Source: Verrucomicrobia subdivision 3 bacterium UBA7542
Lineage (GTDB): Bacteria; Verrucomicrobiota; Verrucomicrobiia; Limisphaerales; UBA11358
NCBI GenBank assembly: GCA_002479245.1
Contig: DLMG01000426.1
Coordinates: forward strand, 4,013 to 12,166
Direction: 5' to 3'
DNA length: 8,154 nucleotides
Each line of letters opens with the position of its first letter. Position 1 is the stretch's first letter. Position numbers and translations under genes: made by a program. Below, piece by piece: positions 1 through 6,114 of the stretch. The notes under the pieces are model-generated. The model searched no databases and was not told the origin of the DNA. It saw only the letters and a list, made by a program, of their open reading frames with translations.

Positions 1-1805
1 TAATTGCGGTACATCTTCATGGCCAGATAGGTGGGGGTGCTCGGGTCAGGCGTCGTCCAGCGCGTCGCCAAGTCAAGGCCTTGACTTCCAAAAATGCCAA
101 GAATATCCGCTTGGGCGGTAGCGCCATTGATGTAAGGTTCGGCTCCCCAGTTGTATTCGGTGATGCCGATCTTCGTGCCGGGATAATTGGTCGTAACCCA
201 GCTCCGCATCCGGGGAATGAGCGCGATGACGCTGTTGATCCAGCTCGGATCCACGTAATTGGTGTCCCAGAACTGGCGGGTGGATTGGTTGCGCAACAAC
301 TCCGTCGTGGAGTCAACCGCGTTTCCACTGACGCTGCCTTCCTGCGGGTAACAATGGTACGTGAAATAGTCCAACAGCCGCTGCTGGTTGGTGGTGTTGT
401 AATTTTGAAATTGTCTCAAGAGCCAAGGGCCGTAATCCCAGCCGCCGTTCGCTTTGCGATCCGGATAATCGGCGGGATTGTAATCTCCGTGCTGGCCGGA
501 CCATTGCTGGTCGTAGCCACTGTAAAAATAGCCGTTCCAGCCCCATTCCTCCGGCCCGCAAACCAGCGCGTTGGGGTCGTTGGATTTTACCATGCTGGCG
601 TAGGTGACCATATCGGTCCAGATTTCCAGCATCGTCGGCCCCACCGGATGAATATCCTGATGCGTCGAGAACCAGATGCTGTGCTCGTTATCCATGATAT
701 AATAACGCACGCCGCCATTGGTGGATGAACCCCAATTGCTGATCAGATGTTGCACATAACCCTGTTGAAAAACGGAATTGGTTTGGAAATTGGCGTCATT
801 GGGATTGTTCCAGGTAATCGGGGTATTATTGGTGACGCTGATGCCGTTGCCGGCATCGGGCATCCACTCTGAGTCGTTGCCGGTTTGCGGGCCGTATTTG
901 GCAATGGAATAACTGGCGAGTTTGCTCCGGCCCGTTCCCAGCTTGGGCGACCAGCCGATCATGGGAATCGTGATCAAGGGCTGTGCGCCACCAGCTTCGC
1001 TGTTGGCGACAAACGCATCTGCCGTGGCTCCAGGCGTGGCGTTCCCATCATCAATGCTTTCGAAATACCAGTCGGCGGCGTGATTATGCGCGTTGAGCTG
1101 CCAGTTATAGCGCGTCTCGGCGTTGCCCCCGGAACGGTTCATGGTGAAATTCAAATCCGCCAGTTGATTCGATGTTGCGAACGCCACGCCGTAAATCAAA
1201 GGGCTGATTTGGTTCCGGTTGGCCTGCGCGTTGATTGAAATGGAAACCGGCGAATTGGTACCGGCAATGACGACATTGGTCACCAGAGAAATGTCGTCCA
1301 CATAAAACGTCGGAATGGTCGAACTACCTTCGGCCTGAATCCAAAAGCCGGTGAAATTTGCCTGGTTGGCCACACCGAGTGCGGACATGGACAAAGTGAC
1401 CTGCCGCCATAAGTTTGTAGGCAGTGGCCCGATTTGAACGCCTGGTGTTTGTGCAGTGCCGCCCAAAATGCCTTGAACTTGCACCGCTTGGCCGCCCGTT
1501 CCGCCGTTTATCCAAAAAGTCAGGTTGGTAAAGCCGCTGGTATTCATTGCCGAAATATTCAAGTAAAGGGCCTGCCAGTTACCGGGAGTGTTGCTCGCTG
1601 TCACACTGATGGAATAAGAGCCGCTATGCACCGGCGAAGTGTTGGCCAGGTTTACGGTGGCCCAACTCCAATTTGCCCAGCCATTTTCCAGCGCGTCGTC
1701 ATAAATGATCTGGTCGGCGCGCGCTGTCAGTTGAAGTGCCAAAGCCGCCAGCAGCCAGCAAGACCATTGACAAAGTGCTCGGCTCGTCAAAAGAGGGATT
1801 TTCAT
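1..1805 (-). CDS. Secreted GH44 endoglucanase/xyloglucanase with N-terminal carbohydrate-binding-type domain (3' end missing)
   Basis: An open frame of 601 codons runs from the ATG at 1805 off the left edge, so the C-terminus is missing. Residues 1-30 form a signal peptide (hydrophobic core WLLAALALQL, cleavage after ARA). Residues 31 to about 173 look like a jelly-roll carbohydrate-binding module, starting DQIIYDDALENGWANWSWA and closing with PTFYVDDISLV. From about residue 180 onward the sequence matches glycoside hydrolase family 44. The putative acid/base is E374 in YYIMDNEHSIW, followed by THQDIHPVGPTM; the putative nucleophile is E550 in GITEYNWGAE. Their 176-residue spacing is close to the known GH44 pair (E186/E359 in Clostridium thermocellum CelJ, from memory). 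GH44 enzymes cleave internal beta-1,4-glucan bonds of cellulose derivatives and xyloglucan, here presumably outside the cytoplasm. His replaces the usual Pro in the clan GH-A NEP motif. No Shine-Dalgarno site precedes the ATG. Family assignment is firm; substrate is inferred. Confidence 0.9.
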   Translation of the reverse strand, partial: MKIPLLTSRALCQWSCWLLAALALQLTARADQIIYDDALENGWANWSWATVNLANTSPVHSGSYSISVTASNTPGNWQALYLNISAMNTSGFTNLTFWINGGTGGQAVQVQGILGGTAQTPGVQIGPLPTNLWRQVTLSMSALGVANQANFTGFWIQAEGSSTIPTFYVDDISLVTNVVIAGTNSPVSISINAQANRNQISPLIYGVAFATSNQLADLNFTMNRSGGNAETRYNWQLNAHNHAADWYFESIDDGNATPGATADAFVANSEAGGAQPLITIPMIGWSPKLGTGRSKLASYSIAKYGPQTGNDSEWMPDAGNGISVTNNTPITWNNPNDANFQTNSVFQQGYVQHLISNWGSSTNGGVRYYIMDNEHSIWFSTHQDIHPVGPTMLEIWTDMVTYASMVKSNDPNALVCGPEEWGWNGYFYSGYDQQWSGQHGDYNPADYPDRKANGGWDYGPWLLRQFQNYNTTNQQRLLDYFTYHCYPQEGSVSGNAVDSTTELLRNQSTRQFWDTNYVDPSWINSVIALIPRMRSWVTTNYPGTKIGITEYNWGAEPYINGATAQADILGIFGSQGLDLATRWTTPDPSTPTYLAMKMYRN

Positions 1806-1915
1806 AAATAGTTTATAATACTACACCAGAAATCATGCCAGCGCATCTTTTTAGGTGTAAACAATAAAGAGGACAAGAATCCGGTTGTGCGGCTGGCGAC
1901 CTGATTTAAAAACCT

Positions 1916-1935
1916 AAAAAACCCCGAAAAATCGG
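1916..1935 (-). terminator. Possible weak terminator downstream of proA
   Basis: On the minus strand, 12 nt after the proA stop codon, a 4-bp stem (CCGA/TCGG) with a TTTT loop is followed by GGGG and then a run of six T. The stem is short, so this is only a weak candidate. The remainder of the gap to the GH44 start at 1805 shows no clear promoter. Confidence 0.25.
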
Positions 1936-1946
1936 CATTTGATAAT

Positions 1947-3233
1947 TCAGGTCCGCACCTGGCCGGTGCCGATGCCGATCCACTTGTAGCTGGTCAATTC
2001 CTCCAGGCCCATCGGACCGCGGGCGCCGATTTTGTCGGTGCTGATGCCGATTTCCGCGCCCATCCCGAATTCGCCGCCGTCGGTGAACCGCGTCGAGGCG
2101 TTCCAATACACCGCCGCGGAATCCACCTCGGCGAGGAATTGTTTCGCGTGCGCCTCATTCCTGGTGACGATGCTGTCCGAATGCGCCGAGCCATAGTGGT
2201 TGATGTGGTCAATCGCCGCTTTCACGCCGTCCACGACCCGCACATTCAGGATGTAGTCGTTGTATTCGGTGTAAAAATCCTGCTCGGCGGCCAGCCTGAT
2301 TTTCGATTTTCGATTTTCGATTTTCGATTTCAAAAGTGCGAGCGCGTTTTCATCGCAACGCAACTCCACGTGCTTCTCATCCAGTCGCTGGGAGATTTGA
2401 GGAAGAAATTGGGCGGCAATCGCCCTGTCCACGAGCAGCGTTTCCATCGCGTTGCACACGGCCGGGCGCTGGACCTTCGCGTTCAACGCGATTTCCCCGG
2501 CCATTTTCAAATCCGCGTCGGCGTCCACAAAAACGTGGCAGACACCCTTGTAATGTTTGATGACCGGCACTTTGGAGCACTCGGCCACGGTGCGAATCAA
2601 ACCTTCGCCACCGCGGGGCATGCACAGGTCAATGTATTGCGTGAGCGAAAGCAAAATGGGAATCGCCTCACGATCGGCCACGGGCACGATCTGGATCGCG
2701 TGTTCGGGAAATTTCGCGAGCGCCTGTTTCCCCGCCTCAATCATGATTCGCGCGATGGTTTGATTTGAGTTCAACGCCTCCTTGCCGCCGCGCAGAATCG
2801 TGGCGTTGCCGGATTTGAAGCACAGGCTCGCCGCGTCCGCTGTCACATTGGGACGTGACTCATAAATGATGACCACCACGCCGATGGGCGTGGAAATTTT
2901 TTTGAGCTTCAAGCCGTTGGGCCGGACGCGTTCGTTCAGAATTCTTCCCACCGGATCCGCCAGCGCCGCCACTTCGCGCAAACCTTTCGCCATCGCAGTG
3001 ATGCGTTTGTCGTCGAGCTTGAGGCGGTCGAGCATGGCCGATGAGAGGCCGGACTTCGCGGCGGCATCCAGGTCGGGCGCGTTGGCCGATTTGATGGCGT
3101 CGGCGTTTTTTTCGAGCGCAGCCGCCATTGCGAGCAAACACGAATTTTTCTCCGCCGTCGTGAGTTGGGCGAGTTCGCGCGACGCCACCCTGGCCTGTCG
3201 GGCCAGTCGCGTCATCTGCTCATTCAAAGTCAT
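1947..3233 (-). CDS. proA: Gamma-glutamyl phosphate reductase (glutamate-5-semialdehyde dehydrogenase)
   Basis: ProA catalyses the NADPH-dependent reduction of gamma-glutamyl phosphate to glutamate-5-semialdehyde, the second step of proline synthesis, in the cytoplasm. The 428-residue product is close to the family's usual 415-430. Visible signatures are the cofactor-domain segment STPIGVVVIIYESRPNVTAD (114-133), LCMPRGGEGLI (203-213), the catalytic Cys260 in KVQRPAVCNAMETLLVD, and the C-terminal block VYWNASTRFTDGGEFGMGAE followed by ARGPMGLEELTSYKWIG. The ATG at 3233 (MTLNEQMTRLARQ) is preferred over a TTG at 3296, because the 21 extra residues do not resemble the family. No clear Shine-Dalgarno site is present. 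Residues 302-312 (KSKIENRKSKI) are encoded by a heptamer repeat in the variable stretch before the EYNDYILNV block. No proB is in the window, and the gene seems to be transcribed alone, divergently from the small ORF at 3419. Confidence 0.96.
   Translation of the reverse strand: MTLNEQMTRLARQARVASRELAQLTTAEKNSCLLAMAAALEKNADAIKSANAPDLDAAAKSGLSSAMLDRLKLDDKRITAMAKGLREVAALADPVGRILNERVRPNGLKLKKISTPIGVVVIIYESRPNVTADAASLCFKSGNATILRGGKEALNSNQTIARIMIEAGKQALAKFPEHAIQIVPVADREAIPILLSLTQYIDLCMPRGGEGLIRTVAECSKVPVIKHYKGVCHVFVDADADLKMAGEIALNAKVQRPAVCNAMETLLVDRAIAAQFLPQISQRLDEKHVELRCDENALALLKSKIENRKSKIRLAAEQDFYTEYNDYILNVRVVDGVKAAIDHINHYGSAHSDSIVTRNEAHAKQFLAEVDSAAVYWNASTRFTDGGEFGMGAEIGISTDKIGARGPMGLEELTSYKWIGIGTGQVRT
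2298..2331. repeat. In-frame heptamer tandem repeat inside proA
   Basis: Four perfect copies of GATTTTC (2298-2325) are followed by a shortened GATTTC (2326-2331). The heptamer is out of register with codons, but it keeps proA open and encodes KSKIENRKSKI (ProA residues 302-312). Its composition is unlike the surrounding GC-rich codons. Such GATTTTC/GAAAATC runs recur in verrucomicrobial genomes, as far as I recall. Confidence 0.9.
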
Positions 3234-3350
3234 GCGGCAAGAAGGTAAGCCAAAAAGCCAAAGTGAAAAGTGCGAAGTTTCCAGCGCCCTTCGCAACCCG
3301 TGGTCGTTCTTCCTTCACCAAGGGTTCGGCAAACCGGTCCGATTGATTCT

Positions 3351-3361
3351 GCAATTATTGC
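3351..3361. promoter_or_regulatory. Small palindrome in the divergent proA / 3419 spacer
   Basis: The stretch 3234-3418 separates the divergent starts of proA (3233, minus) and the small ORF (3419, plus), so it should contain both promoters. I see no convincing -35/-10 pair. The one symmetrical element is GCAAT-T-ATTGC, with perfect 5-bp arms, which could be an operator half-site pair or chance. Confidence 0.2.
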
Positions 3362-3418
3362 TAAGTTGTTACCAAAAAATGTGGAGCACATTTCGATCCG
3401 GATGTGGATAGTCATAAC

Positions 3419-3637
3419 ATGATTGCTGACAGTCAATTAGCGGAACGCCACGTTGAACAAACGCTGTCTTCGTCATCTGCCAGCACCCTGCGGATTGCAT
3501 GGCATGAGGTTGGTTCTCCGGCTCGAATCATCGCGAAATTGCGCGCCGCAATTGAAGCCCGGGCGCCGGTTGGTTATGAGGATGAAACCGGTTTCCATTA
3601 CAGCCGGAAAGCGTCCGATTGGTTCTTTTCAATTTAA
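3419..3637 (+). CDS. Small hypothetical protein (72 residues)
   Basis: This plus-strand frame starts at ATG 3419 (MIADSQLAERHVEQ) and encodes 72 residues. A GTG at 3404 would add five residues (MDSHN) and is less likely. I do not recognise a named family. The visible features are a Ser-rich stretch (17-22), a predicted amphipathic helix SPARIIAKLRAAIEARA (33-49), and a conserved-looking end, APVGYEDETGFHYS (49-62), followed by a Trp/Phe-rich tail. There is no signal peptide, membrane segment or Cys. The 'P-hydrophobic-GYEDETGFH' ending resembles small hypothetical proteins I associate with Verrucomicrobiota, but this is from memory. It is divergent from proA and overlaps the end of the minus-strand 35-codon ORF tail to tail by 9 nt. 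It lacks a Shine-Dalgarno site, as do most genes here. Confidence 0.6.
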   Translation: MIADSQLAERHVEQTLSSSSASTLRIAWHEVGSPARIIAKLRAAIEARAPVGYEDETGFHYSRKASDWFFSI

Positions 3638-3736
3638 GGTTTGCTGCGCAAACGGTTTTTTGATGCGCGGTGGAGACCTTGCGGGTTTTGGATTTTGATT
3701 CGGGCGGACAGTCGTTTTTTCAGCGGGATTCTTCAT
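3629..3736 (-). CDS. Candidate 35-residue basic, Pro-rich peptide with strong Shine-Dalgarno
   Basis: On the minus strand an ATG at 3736 opens a 35-codon frame ending in TGA at 3629. The product begins MKNPAEKTTVRPNQNPKP and ends KKPFAQQTLN. It is rich in Lys/Arg and Pro, with a single acidic residue, no Cys and no hydrophobic segment. What makes it notable is the upstream AAGGAGGTG (3740-3748), a near-perfect Shine-Dalgarno sequence five nt from the ATG, while the other genes in the window have none. The start sits in the apical part of a long inverted repeat, and codons 8-13 form its 3' arm. It lies beyond the likely terminator of the barrel gene at 3909, so it would need its own promoter, which I cannot identify. 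It could be a real sORF, part of a repeat element, or chance. Confidence 0.35.
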   Translation of the reverse strand: MKNPAEKTTVRPNQNPKPARSPPRIKKPFAQQTLN

Positions 3737-3772
3737 CCCCACCTCCTTGGCGGCTGTCGCCCGAATCGGTTT
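3697..3772 (+). terminator. Long inverted repeat with nested hairpin and T-tract
   Basis: The 5' arm 3697-3714 (GATTCGGGCGGACAGTCG) pairs with the 3' arm 3751-3767 (CGGCTGTCGCCCGAATC) with one bulged G and one G-T wobble. Inside is a second hairpin, GGGAT(tcttc)ATCCC at 3725-3739. On the plus strand the outer stem is followed by GG and five T (3770-3774 region), so it may terminate transcripts from the 3419 ORF, whose stop is 60 nt upstream. The loop also shows CACCTCCTT, the sequence of the 16S anti-Shine-Dalgarno tail. It could instead be a structured RNA or a translational control element for the minus-strand 35-codon ORF. Confidence 0.5.
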
Positions 3773-3792
3773 TTCTGCCTGTATGCTTGGTC

Positions 3793-3822
3793 AAAAGCGC
3801 CACGTCACCGCCGCGTGGACGC
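3793..3822 (-). terminator. Likely terminator of the minus-strand gene series ending at 3909
   Basis: Read on the minus strand, GCG-T-CCACG pairs with CGTGGCGC (8 bp with one bulged T, loop CGGCGGTGA), followed directly by TTTT. It lies about 86 nt after the stop codon of the barrel gene at 3909. The T-run is short, so strength is uncertain. Confidence 0.45.
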
Positions 3823-3908
3823 GATAATCAGGTACGAGTTGGTCACCGGTGCTGGCAATATTTACAGGCGAATCTGCGCTGATTTGCACCTCTGGCGTGG
3901 GAAAATGC

Positions 3909-4850
3909 CTAAAACATAAAGCTCAGACTCACCTTGAACAGCACCGGCGCGGCCAATTGATTGCCGGTGAAGTTTTGATAAACGGGAAATTCGGCGTCCG
4001 CGTAAATTTTCACCGGATGAATGTGAAATTCGACTCCCGGTGAAAGCATGATGCGCTGGTAGCCGGAGTTGTCGGAATCGGCGGCGGCACCGCTGTCACT
4101 GGTCCGTTCGGAAAAAATCACCTGCGCCAGCGGTGAAATCTTCACGCGACCGAGCGAGAACCCCTTGTAATCAATTCCCGCCGCCGTATCGAGTTCGATG
4201 CCCGGACGATATTCATCTTGAATCAGCACCGGCACATCCAGTTGCAATTGCGCAAACCAGTCCCACCACTGGTCCTTGGTCAGATTGCCGCGATAAAAAC
4301 CGCCCAGGAGAATGTCGGTGCTCCCGGTTCCGATTTGAGTGTCCCGATCAACGATGGCAGGATTGTAATTATCATTGCCGGTCGGCAGTTTGACACCGAA
4401 AGTCACACCGGCAGACAAGTCCGCCATGAATCCGGTGTAAATGCCCTCAACTCGAATGTCGCCGAGACTGCCCCAGCTGGTTGATACGATGTTGCCCATG
4501 TCGTCCTTTGTCTTGAAGTAACGATAGTCAAACGGCACTTGGACCTGCAGCCCCCAACTGGAGTTGAACATATACTGAAGACCAGCCGTGACGAAGTCCG
4601 TCCGGATTTCCTTGTCGTCATTGTTCGCCGCCGGCGCTTGCGACGTGCCGCTCCAATTGCGATTCTGATCCTGATAGTCATATTGAAGGAAAGCCATTCC
4701 GCCTTCGCCGCCGGGAAACATTGAACTTGTGCCTACGTCAAAAACGCCGCAGCCGCACGCGCACGCATGAACCACGCCGGGCGCGAGTATTCCGGCCAAC
4801 AAACCACAACTTACTTTTACCGTTGCTGCCGAATTAAATTTATTTTTCAT
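3909..4850 (-). CDS. Outer-membrane beta-barrel protein with CACGCG N-terminus (barrel 1)
   Basis: The ATG at 4850 gives 313 residues; a TTG two codons upstream would add only MK. Residues 1-29 are a signal peptide (hydrophobic GLLAGILAPGVV, cleavage after VHA). The mature protein would start CACGCGVFDVGTSS, putting three Cys (30, 32, 34) in the first five residues. The rest alternates polar and hydrophobic residues in strand-like segments (MAFLQYDYQDQ, VTAGLQYMF, WGLQVQVPFDYRY, SAGVTFGVKLPTG, DILLGGFYRG, WFAQLQLDVPVL) and ends VSLSFMF, with the C-terminal Phe typical of outer-membrane barrels. It is probably a porin or transporter-like channel of the kind often annotated near the phenol-degradation MetA/transporter barrels; substrate unknown. 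The clustered Cys could bind metal or form disulfides. It lies 67 nt downstream of the L,D-transpeptidase and is probably co-transcribed with it. AAGGAAA lies too far upstream (about 18 nt) to be a normal ribosome site. Confidence 0.75.
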   Translation of the reverse strand: MKNKFNSAATVKVSCGLLAGILAPGVVHACACGCGVFDVGTSSMFPGGEGGMAFLQYDYQDQNRNWSGTSQAPAANNDDKEIRTDFVTAGLQYMFNSSWGLQVQVPFDYRYFKTKDDMGNIVSTSWGSLGDIRVEGIYTGFMADLSAGVTFGVKLPTGNDNYNPAIVDRDTQIGTGSTDILLGGFYRGNLTKDQWWDWFAQLQLDVPVLIQDEYRPGIELDTAAGIDYKGFSLGRVKISPLAQVIFSERTSDSGAAADSDNSGYQRIMLSPGVEFHIHPVKIYADAEFPVYQNFTGNQLAAPVLFKVSLSFMF

Positions 4851-4917
4851 CTTCAAATTTCAAATTTCCTTGGAAACAATCATTCGTTCTACATTGGTTG
4901 CTACTTCTAATCGGCAG

Positions 4918-5481
4918 TTAGCGATCAGCAATCCACACTAGCGTGCCGGCCGGCAGTTTGTCGAAGAGCGGAATCAAATCATCGGCGGCAAGGTGGATGC
5001 AGCCGCACGACATGGGCCGGCCAATCGTCGTCTCGTCGCCGGTGCCATGGAAATAAATGTACCGCGCGTGGGAATCCACGTTGCCGCCGCGGTTGAAGCC
5101 GGGTTCGAGTCCTTCCAACCAGAGAATGCGCGTGGTGATTTTTGCGTCCGGCATCCCCTGCCAGGTGTAGCCCATGGGCTGGCGACCCTTGAAAACCGTT
5201 CCCGCCGGCCAGCCGCCGCCGATTTTTTCCACGACGCGATGCAATCCGAGCGGCGTGCCGTTCGAGCCGGCGACCTGGCTGATGCCAAAGCGGGAAGTGG
5301 AACAGCGAAATTTTTTAACGCAACTCCGCTGGCGCGCGAGCGGGAGACGCAAAGACGCAAAGTTTTTTTCAAAAAGTGAAACGGTTTGGTTTGCGACGCT
5401 GACAACGAGAACAAAACGCGTTGGAACAATGCCGTGCTTCTTACAGGAGCCGAAAAGAACTTGTAATTCTTGGTATTGCAT
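4918..5481 (-). CDS. L,D-transpeptidase (YkuD domain), full-length copy
   Basis: YkuD-family L,D-transpeptidases use an active-site Cys to form or exchange peptide cross-links in peptidoglycan. The 187-residue product shows the domain start TRFVLVVSVANQTVSLFEK (21-39), FRCSTSRFGISQ (58-69), NGTPLGLHRVVEKIGGGWP (74-92), TRILWLEGLEPGFNRGG (117-133), HGTGDETTIGRPMSCGCIHL (145-164, catalytic Cys161 with His145) and the end LPAGTLVWIADR. The signature is S-C-G-C-I-H-L, with His163 where the canonical motif has Arg. No signal peptide is visible, so export is unclear. Residues 41-54 (FASLRLPLARQRSC) are an extra in-frame segment encoded by a repeat-like stretch that interrupts the usual continuation from LFEK to VKKF. 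The ATG at 5481 is 5 nt after the toxin stop codon, suggesting co-transcription. A truncated relative lies at 6168-6404. Confidence 0.88.
   Translation of the reverse strand: MQYQELQVLFGSCKKHGIVPTRFVLVVSVANQTVSLFEKNFASLRLPLARQRSCVKKFRCSTSRFGISQVAGSNGTPLGLHRVVEKIGGGWPAGTVFKGRQPMGYTWQGMPDAKITTRILWLEGLEPGFNRGGNVDSHARYIYFHGTGDETTIGRPMSCGCIHLAADDLIPLFDKLPAGTLVWIADR
5320..5361. repeat. Repeat-derived in-frame insert in the L,D-transpeptidase gene
   Basis: These 42 nt (14 codons) sit where the related truncated copy has a different 78-nt insert. Within it, GACGCAAA occurs twice in tandem (5346-5361). ACGCAAAG also stands at the equivalent junction of the other copy (6270-6277). The frame is preserved. 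Confidence 0.65.
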
Positions 5482-5486
5482 TGTTT

Positions 5487-5909
5487 TCAGGCGTGAAGAA
5501 TGGTTACGTCCGTCCCGCGTATTCCGCTATCGAATGAAACAATTTGCAAATTGCGAATCGAGGCAAAAGCGGAGAGGTATGCATCTGTCCAGGTATTTGT
5601 TGCCGCTGTCCCGCCTTGCGTGAGCCGCCGCCATCCATCTTCGATGCCTGATGGCTCATGAAAAAAAGTGACGCGCTGGTCTTTGGAAAGAGTTTGATAA
5701 ACCTGCCATGCTTCTTTTTGCGTCACCACGTCCACGCCCATGACGTGACGATTGGTGATGAGCCGGAGAAAACCCATTTGTGTGACACGGCAAAATGCCG
5801 CGCCGCCCGGCTCAATTTCCACAAACCAATTTTTCGCCGTCTCGTGATGAACGTGGCGGTCGGATGCCAGCGCGATCCAAACGTTGATGTCAGGCAAGCA
5901 GGTTTTCAA
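5487..5909 (-). CDS. vapC: PIN-domain toxin, VapC-like ribonuclease
   Basis: VapC toxins are Mg2+-dependent ribonucleases of the PIN fold that cleave tRNA, rRNA or other RNA when released from their antitoxin. The 140-residue product is of normal length. It has the N-terminal acidic residue D7 in LPDINVWIALA, the segment AFCRVTQMGFLRLITN (38-53), D109 in NTWTDAYLSAFA and D127 in IVSFDSGI. This layout matches the 'toxin-antitoxin system PIN domain' subfamily (TIGR00028 type), in which the central position often reads TQ.GFLRL, so the Gln44 is not a sign of inactivity. The start ATG overlaps the end of the antitoxin gene by 20 nt, so translation is probably coupled. Next downstream is the L,D-transpeptidase start, 5 nt after the stop. 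Confidence 0.9.
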   Translation of the reverse strand: MKTCLPDINVWIALASDRHVHHETAKNWFVEIEPGGAAFCRVTQMGFLRLITNRHVMGVDVVTQKEAWQVYQTLSKDQRVTFFHEPSGIEDGWRRLTQGGTAATNTWTDAYLSAFASIRNLQIVSFDSGIRGTDVTILHA

Positions 5910-6114
5910 TTTCGGCGTTGGTGAGCGAAAGTGATTTAGGTTTCCTGGACTTGATGAGCGGAAGTTTCACGCGGAAAGAGCTGGCTGGAACTTCAACGGA
6001 AATTTCCTTTTCAATCGCCGACTGGACAAATTCCTTCAACGTCTCGCCACGCAAAGCCGCCTTCGACTTCACCTGACGGAACAAATCATTGGGCAAATCA
6101 ATCGTCGTTCGCAT
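5890..6114 (-). CDS. vapB: Ribbon-helix-helix antitoxin, VapB-like
   Basis: The 74-residue product has a ribbon-helix-helix N-terminus: beta strand MRTTIDLP (1-8), helix NDLFRQVKSKAALRG (9-23), turn and second helix TLKEFVQSAIEKEI (25-38). It is followed by a basic, flexible tail ending in a hydrophobic helix (LTNAEIENLLA) likely to block the toxin's active site. Dimers of such proteins bind operator DNA at their own promoter and neutralise the cognate PIN toxin, here encoded in the 20-nt overlapping downstream gene. The ATG at 6114 lies within one of two 13-nt direct repeats (6108-6120, 6124-6136). An upstream ATG at 6130 is out of frame. No Shine-Dalgarno is evident. The gene lies directly downstream of the broken L,D-transpeptidase fragment. 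Confidence 0.88.
   Translation of the reverse strand: MRTTIDLPNDLFRQVKSKAALRGETLKEFVQSAIEKEISVEVPASSFRVKLPLIKSRKPKSLSLTNAEIENLLA

Noticed and set aside
81..728. 215-codon plus-strand frame
   Set aside because: It lies entirely antisense to the GH44 gene, whose minus-strand frame has clear family motifs. The plus-strand translation shows no recognisable domain.
1806..1870. Promoter for the GH44 gene (TATTAT-like box just upstream of the ATG)
   Set aside because: The box is only about 10-15 nt from the start codon and no -35 element lies at suitable spacing, so I could not support it.
2298..2331. CRISPR-like repeat array
   Set aside because: The units are 7 nt in direct tandem without spacers and lie inside a coding gene.
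2139..2768. 209-codon plus-strand frame
   Set aside because: It is antisense to proA and arises from the codon pattern of the opposite strand; the proA assignment is certain.
3234..3296. TTG-initiated 21-residue extension of ProA
   Set aside because: The added residues (MRRALETSHFSLWLF...) do not belong to ProA, which starts well at the ATG at 3233.
2866..3411. 181-codon plus-strand frame reaching into the proA upstream region
   Set aside because: Most of it is antisense to the start of proA and the product has no family-like features.
4761..4770. Barrel 1 as a lipoprotein, given Cys30 at the predicted cleavage site
   Set aside because: The residues before Cys (V-H-A) do not fit a lipobox because of His at -2. 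The AxA-like site fits ordinary signal peptidase, although lipidation is not fully excluded.
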